Origin: Fen-1258 sp964449775
GTDB taxonomy: Bacteria > Bacteroidota > Ignavibacteria > Ignavibacteriales > Melioribacteraceae
Direction: 5' to 3'
Length of the DNA stretch: 64,000 nucleotides
NCBI GenBank assembly: GCA_964449775.1
Contig: CAYVBQ010000010.1
Span: 1-64,000, forward strand
Both the position numbers and the translations under genes were made by a program. Below the pieces are notes generated by a model. That model was given only the letters and a program-made list of their open reading frames with translations. It ran no database searches and had not been told where the DNA came from. The number at the start of each line of letters is the position of its first letter. The stretch's first letter is position 1. Below are positions 16,724 through 26,252 of the stretch, piece after piece.

Positions 16724-17479
16724 TTGGATAAGGACAGGTTACTTGAAGCGGCTAAGAGCGGAGATTTTATCAGCAGTATTTATAACTATTGTGACCGCTG
16801 GTGCGAAAAATGTAAGTTCACTGAAAAGTGTTTAAACTTCCGGATGATTGATAATAAGATCAAATCACAAAATAGCAATGGAAATACGAACGAACCCATT
16901 AACAATATCGAAGATTCCTTGAAACTTGCTATGGAATTGATTCAAGACATCACGAAAGAACTCAACGTTAAAATTAATGATTCGGAAGAAAAAGAGATTC
17001 AGAATGAACAGAAACGCATTGATACTAAAATTAAAGAGAACAGTATCATCCGACAGTGCAGAAGATACTCGAAAGCAGTGAATGATTTTTTGAATGATAA
17101 TAGTTTATACTTCGGCAAAATTCTGGGCTGCGAAATTTTATCAGGAGATGATTCGATTTCAAAAGAGAAAGAGGCTGTTGAAATTATAATGTGGTATAAT
17201 TATATGATCGAGGTAAAGTTTGCAAGAACGCTTCACGGATATTATTCTAAGTTAGATGAAGAGGATGACAATTATGATTATGACGACAAGCTAGTATCCG
17301 CAAGGATAACTATCTATTCTATTGACCGGTTAATGGCAGCGTGGTATTTCATCTATACCACCTACTCGACATATGAAGAAAATGCCAAAGATTTTTTAGT
17401 TATGCTCGCTAAAATAAAGAACGAAATAGAGCAATTCATACCGGAGGTTGTTGCATATAAGCGACCCTATTTTGATTGA
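16724..17479 (+). CDS. hypothetical protein with N-terminal four-cysteine motif
   Basis: A 251-residue cytoplasmic protein with a TTG start and GGAG 9 bases upstream. Near the N-terminus is YNYCDRWCEKCKFTEKCLNF, four Cys with spacing C-x3-C-x2-C-x5-C (residues 23, 27, 30, 36), which could bind a metal or an iron-sulfur cluster. An acidic helical region follows (IEDSLKLAMELIQDITKELN), then a C-terminal region rich in Tyr and Trp. It stands alone between two minus-strand genes. Proteins with this Cys motif occur in Bacteroidetes relatives, but I know of no assigned function. Confidence 0.7.
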   Translation: MDKDRLLEAAKSGDFISSIYNYCDRWCEKCKFTEKCLNFRMIDNKIKSQNSNGNTNEPINNIEDSLKLAMELIQDITKELNVKINDSEEKEIQNEQKRIDTKIKENSIIRQCRRYSKAVNDFLNDNSLYFGKILGCEILSGDDSISKEKEAVEIIMWYNYMIEVKFARTLHGYYSKLDEEDDNYDYDDKLVSARITIYSIDRLMAAWYFIYTTYSTYEENAKDFLVMLAKIKNEIEQFIPEVVAYKRPYFD

Positions 17480-17578
17480 CTTGTATTGTCAATTCAAACC
17501 CCCGCATGTAAGAATAAATGGTTTTTAACTAACTCGCTGCTTCCGACTTAAATTTAGAAATTGGTGTGACAAAGGTTG

Positions 17579-18916
17579 TCACGATGCATCAATATTTTTA
17601 TTCCACAAATATTTCTTGGTTTCACTGACTATTATTTTATGTAACATGATCAATGAAATTAAATTTGGAATTGCCATTAATCCATTTGTGATATCGGCAA
17701 ATGTCCAGACAATATTTAACGAAATTACTGAACCGACAAAAACAGCTACTACCCATAAATATCTATAAGGTAAAATTGCCTTTGTCCCTATCAAATACTC
17801 TATTGCTTTTTCGCCGTAGTAAGACCATCCGAGTATTGTTGAGAAAACAAAAGTCAAAAGTCCAACGGTTAATATAATCGGTCCGATATAAGGTATATCT
17901 GCAAAAGCTGATTTTGTAAGAACTGCGCCATTCAAACCTTTTGTCCATTCATATGAGTTCACAATCACAACGCCGGTGAAAGCGCAGACAACTACTGTAT
18001 CCCAGAAAGTTCCGGTTGAAGAAACAAGCGCTTGACGAACGGGATTTTTAGTTTGAGCCGCAGCAGCAACTATCGGTGCACTTCCAAGTCCGGATTCATT
18101 GGAAAATAATCCGCGCGCTATTCCGTATCGAATAGCTTCTTTCATACCGGCACCCATGAATCCTCCAATTACTGCGTGCCCGCTAAATGCGCTCTCAAAA
18201 ATTAAGGCAAGTGTTTGCGGTACTGTTGAATAATTAATGAATAAGAGAATGATACAACCGAGTATATAGAATATTGCCATGAACGGAACCAAATTTTCAC
18301 AAACTTTTGCTATGGATTTTATTCCGCCAATTATTACAAAAGCTGTGAGTACAGCAAGGATTAATCCGGTAATCCAGTAAGAAATCCCGAACGAATCACT
18401 AACCATATGAGAGATCGAGTTGGCTTGAACCATATTTCCAATTCCAAAAGCAGAAACAGATGTGAAAGCAGCAAATAATATTGCCAGCCACTTCATGTTC
18501 AATCCGCGCTCCAACACATACATCGGTCCGCCAGCCATTAATCCATTTTTTGTTGTGACTCGATATTTGACTGATAGTAACGCTTCAGAATATTTAGTGG
18601 CGATACCAAATACACCTGTTAGCCACATCCATAAGACAGCACCGGGTCCGCCTGCGGCAATTGCTGTTGATACGCCAACAATATTCCCGGTACCAATTGT
18701 AGCAGCGAGTGCAGTAGTGAGAGCACCGAATTGACTGATGTCTCCTTCCCCTTCTTTATTTTTACTTAGAGAAATCTTAATTGCTTTTCCGATGAAGCGC
18801 TGAATAAATCTTAATCTGAATGTGAGAAATATGTGAGTACCGAATAAAAGGATAAGAAGTGGATAGCCCCAAACAATATCACTTATTTGTGTAAGTATGT
18901 TTTCAAGTTGTTGCAT
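17579..18916 (-). CDS. sodium:alanine (AGCS family) amino acid symporter
   Basis: A 445-residue inner-membrane transporter with about ten or eleven hydrophobic segments. The segment GTGNIVGVSTAIAAGGPGAV matches the family signature of sodium/alanine and glycine symporters, and GLFSNESGLGSAPI and FSTILGWSYYGE are further conserved blocks. It probably imports alanine or glycine with sodium. The ATG start has an excellent AAGGAG site 8 bases upstream. It appears monocistronic. Confidence 0.94.
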   Translation of the reverse strand: MQQLENILTQISDIVWGYPLLILLFGTHIFLTFRLRFIQRFIGKAIKISLSKNKEGEGDISQFGALTTALAATIGTGNIVGVSTAIAAGGPGAVLWMWLTGVFGIATKYSEALLSVKYRVTTKNGLMAGGPMYVLERGLNMKWLAILFAAFTSVSAFGIGNMVQANSISHMVSDSFGISYWITGLILAVLTAFVIIGGIKSIAKVCENLVPFMAIFYILGCIILLFINYSTVPQTLALIFESAFSGHAVIGGFMGAGMKEAIRYGIARGLFSNESGLGSAPIVAAAAQTKNPVRQALVSSTGTFWDTVVVCAFTGVVIVNSYEWTKGLNGAVLTKSAFADIPYIGPIILTVGLLTFVFSTILGWSYYGEKAIEYLIGTKAILPYRYLWVVAVFVGSVISLNIVWTFADITNGLMAIPNLISLIMLHKIIVSETKKYLWNKNIDAS

Positions 18917-18957
18917 TGAATTTTCTCCTTTTGAAAATAGTATTCTAGAAAAACGTA

Positions 18958-19209
18958 TTATGGATGGTAAACAATATTAGAGCCAACCCACGTTTTACCT
19001 TTATTGAAATCAACATATATAATTCTCACGCTCATCAATTCAATCGAGCGATTCCTTTGTAACATCACAATCACTCCGGCTCCGGCAAATGAATACAACG
19101 GTTTCAAAACATAATTCTCTAGATCATCGGTGTATCTGCTTAGTCCATCAACAGCATAACTGTATGCCTTATAGTAATTCTTTGTTTCTAAAAATATTTT
19201 TGTGATTTT
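18958..19209 (-). pseudogene. C-terminal remnant of an unknown protein, cut by a repeat
   Basis: An 83-codon frame without a usable start near its beginning reads ETKNYYKAYSYAVDGLSRYT near the front and ends FNKGKTWVGSNIVYHP. The amino-acid composition looks like real protein. Upstream it runs within 10 bases into the tandem repeat at 19219-19381, so the 5' part is probably lost. The family is not recognised. Confidence 0.45.
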
Positions 19210-19218
19210 CTAATATGC

Positions 19219-19381
19219 TAAAATTATTTCGTGCTCGTGTTCTTGATTTTGCTCGATTTTGGAGCGATCATGATTACGAACATGAGCATGATCACGGATA
19301 ACATCTAAAATTATTTCGTGCTCGTGTTCTTGCTCGGTTTTTCAGCGATCACGATTAAGATCATGAGCATGATCACGATTA
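19219..19381. repeat. tandem pair of imperfect palindromic repeats, period 87 bp
   Basis: Two direct copies begin TAAAATTATTTCGTGCTCG (19219 and 19306). Each contains an arm CGTGCTCGTGTTCTTG and a partner of type GAACATGAGCATGATCACG, so each copy can fold back. The array sits between a truncated frame and the 3' end of the esterase gene. Confidence 0.7.
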
Positions 19382-19388
19382 TACAATT

Positions 19389-20108
19389 TCAGCCAATCTG
19401 AGATAGATACGCTGGAAACATTTCTTTCCACCACTTCCAATCGTGTCCGGTCTTTCCGCGAATATCCAACCAATGATTAATCCCTTTTGATCCCAGTATA
19501 TCGGATAGACGTTTGTTGTCATCAAGACAATAATCCCCTTCACCAATCCCAAGAACAATTTTCATTTTTTTTATTTGATCGAGATACCAATCATCATACA
19601 GGTTGGGTAAATAATCGGGTGGATTGTTGAAATAGCAATTATCATCATAATAACCCATGATAAATTGTTTGATATCAAAAGCACTTCCCATAGAGAATAA
19701 ATATCCAACTTTATCCGGATGACGGAAAGCAATATTTGCGGCATGATAACCGCCAAAACTGCATCCTGCAACACAAACATTAGCTGCAGCTGTTTCAAAC
19801 TTGGCAAATTCAACTACATCATTGAGTATTAATCGTTCATATGCCAGGTGAGTCTTCACGCGATCGGCGGGATGTATACCGTAGTTATACCAGCTTTCTC
19901 CATCAATTCCATCGGGACAGTAAATTTTTATTTTACCTTGATCAATTAGCTGAGATGCGGAATCTATTAAACCAAAATCTTTGCTCTGGTAATATCTTCC
20001 CTTAGAAGTCGGGAAAAGAATTACGGGATAGCCGGCATGTCCAAATACAAGCATTTCGAAATCACGACTTAGATATTGCGTGTACCATTTGTGATAATGT
20101 TCTTGCAT
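19389..20108 (-). CDS. alpha/beta-hydrolase esterase
   Basis: A 239-residue protein of the putative esterase (esterase D-like) fold. The nucleophile elbow is VAGCSFGGYHAAN, an acidic loop GEGDYCLDD is a candidate for the Asp, and the catalytic His is in KTGHDWKWW. I chose the ATG at 20108 (MQEHYHKWYTQYLSRDFEML), because a longer frame starting at 20267 translates through a terminator and a perfect palindrome and gives a spurious hydrophobic leader. No signal peptide is present with this start. The natural substrate is unknown. Confidence 0.82.
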   Translation of the reverse strand: MQEHYHKWYTQYLSRDFEMLVFGHAGYPVILFPTSKGRYYQSKDFGLIDSASQLIDQGKIKIYCPDGIDGESWYNYGIHPADRVKTHLAYERLILNDVVEFAKFETAAANVCVAGCSFGGYHAANIAFRHPDKVGYLFSMGSAFDIKQFIMGYYDDNCYFNNPPDYLPNLYDDWYLDQIKKMKIVLGIGEGDYCLDDNKRLSDILGSKGINHWLDIRGKTGHDWKWWKEMFPAYLSQIG

Positions 20109-20188
20109 TAATCTTAGTGTATTGTTGGATTGATTAATCTTGGATTGAATATAAATAAGGAATGATGAAATTGCTAAGAAGATAAGCA

Positions 20189-20216
20189 GTAAAGACTCGC
20201 CGCGGCGAGTCTTTAC
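20189..20216. repeat. 28-bp perfect palindrome with CCGCGG centre
   Basis: The palindrome reads GTAAAGACTCGCCG and then its exact complement, with no loop. It shares the CGCCGCGGCG centre with the repeats at 5792 and 30325, suggesting one family with variable arms. Confidence 0.85.
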
Positions 20217-20220
20217 ACAA

Positions 20221-20260
20221 AATAAAAAAGCCACCAGACTCATTAGAATCCGATGGCTTG
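20221..20260 (-). terminator. intrinsic terminator of the nifJ/dihydroorotate-dehydrogenase-like unit
   Basis: On the minus strand AAGCCATC and GGTGGCTT form the stem, followed by TTTTTTATTTT. It begins about 20 bases after the flavoprotein gene stop. Confidence 0.8.
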
Positions 20261-20279
20261 CAAACATGTTTAGGGTTAT

Positions 20280-21278
20280 TTAAGCTAGATTTTTAAAACT
20301 CTGTAACATCTTCATATAGTTTGCGCGTTCAAATGCTGCCGGTTCTGCAACAGATTTCTGACTCATACTTCCCTTCATCAATGAAATAGAGTCATATTCT
20401 TTTTCGAGCATCCACTGTTTTATTCCGTCAACCATTTCTTTAATTCTTCCAACGCCATTCATCAAAAATTCAGAAGCTATCATTGCAACATCACCGCCTG
20501 CCATCATAACTTTAATTACATCTTGAGGTGTATGAATACCACTTGTGGCGGCAAGACTTGCTTTCACATTTCCGTGAAGAATTGCTATCCAACGTAAAGG
20601 TAATCTCATTTCCCAATTAGTACTAAGTACTAAATTTGGTACAACTTCGAGTTTATCTAAATCAAAATCCGGCTGATAAAATCTATTGAACAATACTAAT
20701 GCATCAGCTCCGGCATCGTCTAATTGTTTTGCCATATTAGACATTGATGTGAAGAAAGGGCTCAATTTAATAGCAACGGGAATTTTCACATTCTTTTTAA
20801 CTTCTTTTAAAACATCTACATACTTTTTTTCGATTTCAGCACTCGGTGTCATCGGGTTTGTGGGAATGTAATAAACATTCAGTTCTATCGCATTAGCTCC
20901 AGCTTGTTCGATATTTTGTGCATATTTTACCCAACCGCCTGCACTAACACCATTCAAACTTCCGATGATAGGGATATCCACTGCTTTTTTTAAATTAGCG
21001 AGATGATCGAGATACTGATATGGTGTAAGATGAAATTCTTCCGGTTCAGGGAAATAACTTGCGGCTTCGGCATTACTATCAGTGTGATAAGACCGATAAT
21101 GATCTAACTCTCCGGATTCATGTGTAATCTGCTCTTCAAACAAAGAATAAACCACTACTGCAGAAGCGCCGGCATCTTCCATTGCTTTTACTGTATCAAC
21201 ACTTTGAGATAACGGTGACGCCGAAGCCACTACCGGATTCTTCAGTTTAAGTCCCATATATGTTGTTGATAGATCCAT
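20280..21278 (-). CDS. dihydroorotate-dehydrogenase-like FMN protein
   Basis: A 332-residue TIM-barrel protein of the dihydroorotate/dihydropyrimidine dehydrogenase superfamily. It begins MDLSTTYMGLKLKNPVVASA and keeps the FMN-site blocks IGSLNG, AIELNVYY, VAIKLSPFF, AATSGIHTPQDVIKVMMAGG and VAMIASE. The catalytic base of true class 1 enzymes is not obvious, so pyrimidine synthesis is not assured. Proteins of this subgroup are often encoded beside pyruvate:ferredoxin oxidoreductase, as here, which suggests a redox role linked to it. The start has AGGAG 6 bases upstream. Confidence 0.85.
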   Translation of the reverse strand: MDLSTTYMGLKLKNPVVASASPLSQSVDTVKAMEDAGASAVVVYSLFEEQITHESGELDHYRSYHTDSNAEAASYFPEPEEFHLTPYQYLDHLANLKKAVDIPIIGSLNGVSAGGWVKYAQNIEQAGANAIELNVYYIPTNPMTPSAEIEKKYVDVLKEVKKNVKIPVAIKLSPFFTSMSNMAKQLDDAGADALVLFNRFYQPDFDLDKLEVVPNLVLSTNWEMRLPLRWIAILHGNVKASLAATSGIHTPQDVIKVMMAGGDVAMIASEFLMNGVGRIKEMVDGIKQWMLEKEYDSISLMKGSMSQKSVAEPAAFERANYMKMLQSFKNLA

Positions 21279-21302
21279 ATTAACTCCTATATTTTAAAAT
21301 TC

Positions 21303-21357
21303 TGAGACTCGCAAAGCGAGATGTCCGAAGGACTCCTCCGGAGAAGAATCTCAATGA
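21303..21357. repeat. short palindromic repeat block between nifJ and the flavoprotein gene
   Basis: It contains the hairpins CTCGCAAAGCGAG and GTCCGAAGGAC and the palindrome TCCGGA. The 17-mer GATGTCCGAAGGACTCC is found in reverse orientation at 14038-14054 inside an inverted-repeat element, so the two loci share repeat material. Confidence 0.5.
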
Positions 21358-21392
21358 GTAAATTATATCCTTCGCTTCGCTCAGGATTAAAA

Positions 21393-24300
21393 TTAATTAT
21401 CTTTTTTCTCTCCATCATTAACAACTTGCATCTCTGACATCTGTTCGTAGAATTTCCATTTCTTAAGAACTTCCGCTTGACCTAACTCTAACAGATGCTT
21501 AGCTTCTTTTGGATGAGATTTCGTCAACATCTTATATCGTGTTTCGGTATAGATGTAATCTTCGAGTTTAATTTTTGGAGCTTTTGAATCCAGCTTCAAA
21601 GGATTTTTACCTTCTTTTACATTTGCGGGATTATATCTGAATAAAGGCCAGTGCCCGCTATCAACCGCGAGTTTATGACTTTCCATTCCCTTAGCCATAT
21701 TGATACCATGAGCAATACAATGGCTGTAAGCGATTATCATTGAAGGACCATCATATGCTTCGGCTTCAAGGAATGCGCGCAGTGTCTGAGCATCATTTGA
21801 ACCCATTGCAACTTTTGCCACATAGACAGTTCCATAAGTCATTGCCATCATTGCAAGATCTTTCTTAGCAGTAGTTTTACCAGCCGCTGCAAATTTAGCA
21901 ACAGCGCCAAAGCTGGTTGATTTAGACATCTGTCCGCCGGTGTTGGAATAAACTTCAGTATCAAGAACAAGAATGTTTACATTCTTTCCTGAAGCCAATA
22001 CATGATCAAGTCCGCCGTAACCAATATCGTATGCCCAACCGTCACCGCCAATAATCCAAACAGATTTTTTAACAAGATAATCAGCAACTTCTAACAACTT
22101 AGAAGCGTCTTTTGATATTATATTTTCAAGTTTCTTCTTCAATTCAGAAACGCGTTCTCTTTGTTCGTAAATACCCGATTCATCTTTTTGATTTGCATTT
22201 AAAAGCGCATCAATGAATTCTTTACCAAGATCATCAGAAAGTTTTGCAAGTAACTCTTTTGCGAATTCTGATTGTTTATCAATCGAAAGTCTCATACCCA
22301 TTCCAAACTCAGCATTATCCTCGAATAAAGAATTAGCCCAAGCCGGACCGCGTCCATCTTTATTTTTTGACCAAGGAGTGGTAGGTAAATTTCCGCCATA
22401 AATTGATGAACATCCGGTAGCGTTTGCAATTACAGATCTATCACCGAATAATTGCGACACCAATTTAACGTAGGGAGTTTCTCCGCAACCTGAACAAGCG
22501 CCGCTAAACTCAAATAAAGGTTCTTGCAACTGCTGGGCTTTTATCACTGCTGTATTGATTAATCGTCTATCGAGTTCAGGTAATTCAAGGAAGTAATCGA
22601 AGTTTGCACGCTCTTGTTCTCGTATCGGAATTTGCGGAACCATGTTAAGTGCTTTGAGTTTTGTTTCTTTTTTATTTTTAGCCGGACAAACTTCAACGCA
22701 CATTTCGCAGCCGGTACAATCTTCTACCGCAGTCTGAATTGTGTACGCGTATCCTTCCGGAAATTCTTTTCCTTTGGCTTCCATCCATTTGAACGTTGCC
22801 GGTTTATTCTCCACAAATTTTTTGTCGTACACTTTTATTCTAATTGCAGCATGAGGACAAACCATAGCGCACTTTCCGCATTGAATACACCATTCGGAAT
22901 CCCAAGCCGGAACTTCGAGCGCAATGTTTCTCTTCTCCCATTTCGTTGTTCCAACAGGGAAAGTTCCGTCAATTGGCATCTCGCTTACTTTAACACCATC
23001 GCCTTTTCCTTCCATCATCTTGCTAAGGGTAGAACGTACAAAGTCTGGTGCTTTGGAAGAAACGATTTCTGGAATTTGAATTGTACTTGTAGCTTTTGCA
23101 GGAACATCTATCTTGAACAAATTTTCGAGAGTTTCATCAACGGCTTCATAATTTTTCTTAACGATCTCTTCACCCTTGGCGCCGTATGTTTTCTTAATTG
23201 ATTTCTTAATCTGTTCAATTGCTTCATCTTTTGGTAATATTTCTGAAATCGCGAAGAAGCAAGTCTGCATAATTGTATTAACTCTACTTCCCATTCCGGT
23301 TTTGTTCGCAACAGCGTAACCATCAATAACGTAGAAGTTTAATTTCTTATCAATGATCTGCTGCTGCACTCTGATTGGCATCTTGTCCCAAGTTTCATCT
23401 GTGCTGAAAGGACTATTAAGTAGGAAAGTTCCACCCTCCTCAATGTTTCCAAGTACATCAAATTTTTCAAGAAGTCCAAATGTATGGCAGCCTACAAATT
23501 TTGCTGTCTGAATCAAATAAGTTGAGTGAATCTGTTTCTTTCCGAATCTTAAGTGAGATACTGTAGTTGAACCGGATTTTTTAGAATCGTAAACGAAATA
23601 ACCCTGTGCGTAATTTTCAGTTTCTTCACCAATGATCTTAATAGAATTCTTATTTGCACCAACGGTTCCATCCGCGCCTAATCCATAGAATAAACAGCGA
23701 ACAACTTCCGGTCCTTCTGTCGTAAAGTTTGCATCATAATCAATACTGGTGAAAGTCACATCGTCAGTTATTCCAACTGTAAAATGATTTTTAGGTTCAG
23801 CTTTTTTCATGTTGTCAAATACACCTTTTACCATCGCAGGCGTAAATTCTTTTGAAGAGAGACCGTAACGTCCTCCTACAATTTTAGGCATCTTTGCAAA
23901 TGGAGGAGTATTTGTACTCATTGCCTCTGCAATTGCGGCAACTACATCGAGATACAAAGGTTCACCGAGTGAGCCGGGTTCTTTTGTTCTATCAAGAACA
24001 GTAATGGTTTCAACTGTTTTCGGAAAAGCTGCGAGCAGATGTTTTGCAGAGAATGGACGGTACAATCTAACTTTAATGATACCAACTTTCTCTTCCATTT
24101 TTTGTGTTAAATACTCAGCAGTTTCTTCTGCAGCTTCAGCGCCGGAACCCATGAGTATAATAACGCGCTTTGCATCCGGAGCGCCGTAATAATCAAACAA
24201 ATGATATTGGCGGCCTGTAATTTGAGCAAACTTATCCATTGCATTCTGTACGATATCCGGGCATGCATCATAAAATTTATTAACTGTCTCTCTTCCTTGG

Positions 24301-24977
24301 AAATAAACATCAGGATTCTGAGCTGTACCGCGTATTGATGGACGATCGGAGCTCAACGATCTTTCTCTAAATTCTTTTACTTTTTCATCGTCAATCATCG
24401 CGCGTATATCATCATCGGTCAGTTCTTCCATTTTCATAACTTCAGCCGAAGTTCTGAATCCATCAAAGAAATGAATGAAAGGAATTCTTGATTCAAGTGT
24501 AGCTTTATGAACAATTGCAGCAGTATCCATAACCTCTTGAACTGAATTAGATGCAATCAACCCAAAACCCGTTTGACGCGTAGCCATCACATCACTATGA
24601 TCGCCAAAAATAGAAAGAGCCGCAGCAGCAATTGAGCGCGCACTTACATGAAAAACTGTAGGAGTTAATTCGCCGGCAATTTTATACATGTTCGGAATCA
24701 TCAAGAATAAACCTTGAGATGCAGTGAAGGTTGTAGTCAAAGCACCAGTTTGAAGGGCACCATGAACAGCACCGGCAGCTCCACCTTCACTTTGCATTTC
24801 TGTCACACCTGGAACAGTTCCCCAAATATTCTTAATACGATTTGCCGACCATGCATCGGACAATTCACCCATTGTTGAAGATGGTGTTATGGGATAGATA
24901 GCAATAACCTCGCTCACACGATAGGCTACGTGAGCAGCTGCCTCATTTCCATCAATAGTTATTTTTCTTCTTTCCAT
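21393..24977 (-). CDS. nifJ: pyruvate:ferredoxin (flavodoxin) oxidoreductase
   Basis: A single-chain enzyme of 1194 residues that converts pyruvate and CoA to acetyl-CoA, CO2 and reduced ferredoxin. The N-terminal domain has YPITPSSTMGELSDAW. The ferredoxin-like insert has two clusters, CIQCGKCAMVCPHAA and CTGCEMCVEVCPA. The C-terminal half has the proximal cluster and thiamine diphosphate region, with CSGCGETPY, GCSSIYGGNLP, GGDGWAYDIGYGGLDH and SNTGGQMSKST. The start has GAGGAA 7 bases upstream. The reduced ferredoxin it makes is a plausible substrate for the [FeFe]-hydrogenase at 50-54 kb. Confidence 0.97.
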   Translation of the reverse strand: MERRKITIDGNEAAAHVAYRVSEVIAIYPITPSSTMGELSDAWSANRIKNIWGTVPGVTEMQSEGGAAGAVHGALQTGALTTTFTASQGLFLMIPNMYKIAGELTPTVFHVSARSIAAAALSIFGDHSDVMATRQTGFGLIASNSVQEVMDTAAIVHKATLESRIPFIHFFDGFRTSAEVMKMEELTDDDIRAMIDDEKVKEFRERSLSSDRPSIRGTAQNPDVYFQGRETVNKFYDACPDIVQNAMDKFAQITGRQYHLFDYYGAPDAKRVIILMGSGAEAAEETAEYLTQKMEEKVGIIKVRLYRPFSAKHLLAAFPKTVETITVLDRTKEPGSLGEPLYLDVVAAIAEAMSTNTPPFAKMPKIVGGRYGLSSKEFTPAMVKGVFDNMKKAEPKNHFTVGITDDVTFTSIDYDANFTTEGPEVVRCLFYGLGADGTVGANKNSIKIIGEETENYAQGYFVYDSKKSGSTTVSHLRFGKKQIHSTYLIQTAKFVGCHTFGLLEKFDVLGNIEEGGTFLLNSPFSTDETWDKMPIRVQQQIIDKKLNFYVIDGYAVANKTGMGSRVNTIMQTCFFAISEILPKDEAIEQIKKSIKKTYGAKGEEIVKKNYEAVDETLENLFKIDVPAKATSTIQIPEIVSSKAPDFVRSTLSKMMEGKGDGVKVSEMPIDGTFPVGTTKWEKRNIALEVPAWDSEWCIQCGKCAMVCPHAAIRIKVYDKKFVENKPATFKWMEAKGKEFPEGYAYTIQTAVEDCTGCEMCVEVCPAKNKKETKLKALNMVPQIPIREQERANFDYFLELPELDRRLINTAVIKAQQLQEPLFEFSGACSGCGETPYVKLVSQLFGDRSVIANATGCSSIYGGNLPTTPWSKNKDGRGPAWANSLFEDNAEFGMGMRLSIDKQSEFAKELLAKLSDDLGKEFIDALLNANQKDESGIYEQRERVSELKKKLENIISKDASKLLEVADYLVKKSVWIIGGDGWAYDIGYGGLDHVLASGKNVNILVLDTEVYSNTGGQMSKSTSFGAVAKFAAAGKTTAKKDLAMMAMTYGTVYVAKVAMGSNDAQTLRAFLEAEAYDGPSMIIAYSHCIAHGINMAKGMESHKLAVDSGHWPLFRYNPANVKEGKNPLKLDSKAPKIKLEDYIYTETRYKMLTKSHPKEAKHLLELGQAEVLKKWKFYEQMSEMQVVNDGEKKDN

Positions 24978-25322
24978 TTATTCCTCAGATTTATATTAAA
25001 ATATAATTTTTGTATTAAAACCAACCTCGTTGTTCAAATATCTTGCCATACGAGATAGTGTTTTACCCTTTGAATAGACCACTTTTCACAACTTTCAGTC
25101 GAAATAAATTATAAAGTTCCTTTTTTTAGAAAAAGGTCGTTAATAAATCTTATTTATAAGAAATTTTGAAAGCGAGTGCAATAATAGATATTCGATAGGA
25201 GAAAATAAAGACGTGTCTGTCTATATATTTTGCTTTGAAAGAAAGTTGCTTATCGAATTGTATTTGTGAGTTTTATATGTAGAGAAAAACTTAGATCATA
25301 AAATCATTTCATGGAAAAAATA
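24978..25322. other. 345-bp AT-rich gap upstream of nifJ
   Basis: It lies between ftsY (ending) and nifJ (starting) on the minus strand, so it should hold the nifJ promoter. I see no clean TTG/TAnnTTTG pair, no gene and no strong hairpin. Confidence 0.4.
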
Positions 25323-26252
25323 TTACATGAACAACGCATTGACAAATTCTTCCGGGTCAAATTCTTGCAAATCTTCTATTCCCTCTCCAATCCCAATATA
25401 CCGAATCGGAATTTTTTTCTCGGAAGCTATTTGCAGAACAGAACCACCTTTAGCAGTCCCGTCAAGTTTGGTTATTATAACTCCAGTTAGATTGGCGAAT
25501 TTGTTAAACTCTTCAAATTGTCTAATAACATTTTGACCCGAATTTCCATCTACTACTAGAAGACATTCATGAGGTGCTCCAGGGAGTAAATTAGAAATAA
25601 CTCCGATAATTTTATTCAGTTCTAACATGAGGTTTTTATTATTGTGTAGTCTTCCGGCTGTGTCTATGAGTACAATATCATAATTCTTTGATAAAGCAGA
25701 TTGAACGGTTTCGTAAACAACAGCAGAAGGATCTTTTGAGATGTCTTCGATTAAATCAACTCCGGCTTTAGTTGCCCAGCTCTTAAGCTGATCATTTGCA
25801 GCTGCGCGGAAAGTATCGGCTGATCCGATGATAACTTTTTTACCTTTAGATTTATACTTGTGGGCTAATTTCCCGATTGTCGTGGATTTTCCAGAACCAT
25901 TAATCCCTATGATGAGAATTACTTGTACCTTATTCAAAGGTATATTTGAGTTATCTCTAAAATCCCGAGATTGTGGTGGAATAAGTTTAAGAAGTTCGTT
26001 TTTTAGTATCTCTTTAATTTTCTCCAGCGTCCTGTCTTGTTCCTTGAATAGAGAGGATTTAGCGTTGTTAATTAATTGTTCTGTAAGCCCGCTTCCAAGA
26101 TCGCTGCTAATTAGTATTTCTTCTAAATCCTCTAATGTTCCTTCATCAATCTTAGCTTTTCTAGTTATAACCTCAGAAATTTTTGTTGCAATACTTTCTC
26201 GGGTTCTGGTTAATCCATCTTTTAATTTTTTGAGGTTAGAAAATAGTTTCAT
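25323..26252 (-). CDS. ftsY: signal recognition particle receptor FtsY
   Basis: The SRP GTPase docks ribosome-nascent-chain complexes at the membrane. It has 309 residues: a short N-terminal helical part, the four-helix N domain, then the G domain with GINGSGKSTTIGKLA, DTFRAAANDQL, DTAGRLH and TKLDGTAKGG. There is no long acidic A domain. The ATG at 26252 (MKLFSNLKKLKDG) was chosen because GGA lies about 9 bases upstream; a frame starting at 26309 adds 19 residues that overlap pgsA further. It overlaps pgsA by 17 bp, so the two are coupled. Confidence 0.95.
   Translation of the reverse strand: MKLFSNLKKLKDGLTRTRESIATKISEVITRKAKIDEGTLEDLEEILISSDLGSGLTEQLINNAKSSLFKEQDRTLEKIKEILKNELLKLIPPQSRDFRDNSNIPLNKVQVILIIGINGSGKSTTIGKLAHKYKSKGKKVIIGSADTFRAAANDQLKSWATKAGVDLIEDISKDPSAVVYETVQSALSKNYDIVLIDTAGRLHNNKNLMLELNKIIGVISNLLPGAPHECLLVVDGNSGQNVIRQFEEFNKFANLTGVIITKLDGTAKGGSVLQIASEKKIPIRYIGIGEGIEDLQEFDPEEFVNALFM

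Noticed and set aside
20109..20267. Hydrophobic N-terminal extension of the esterase, resembling a signal anchor
   Set aside because: It is translated from a 28-bp palindrome and a terminator; the fold begins at the ATG at 20108.
21393..24977. Possible fusion or frameshift in nifJ
   Set aside because: All domains follow in the normal order in one frame at normal length.
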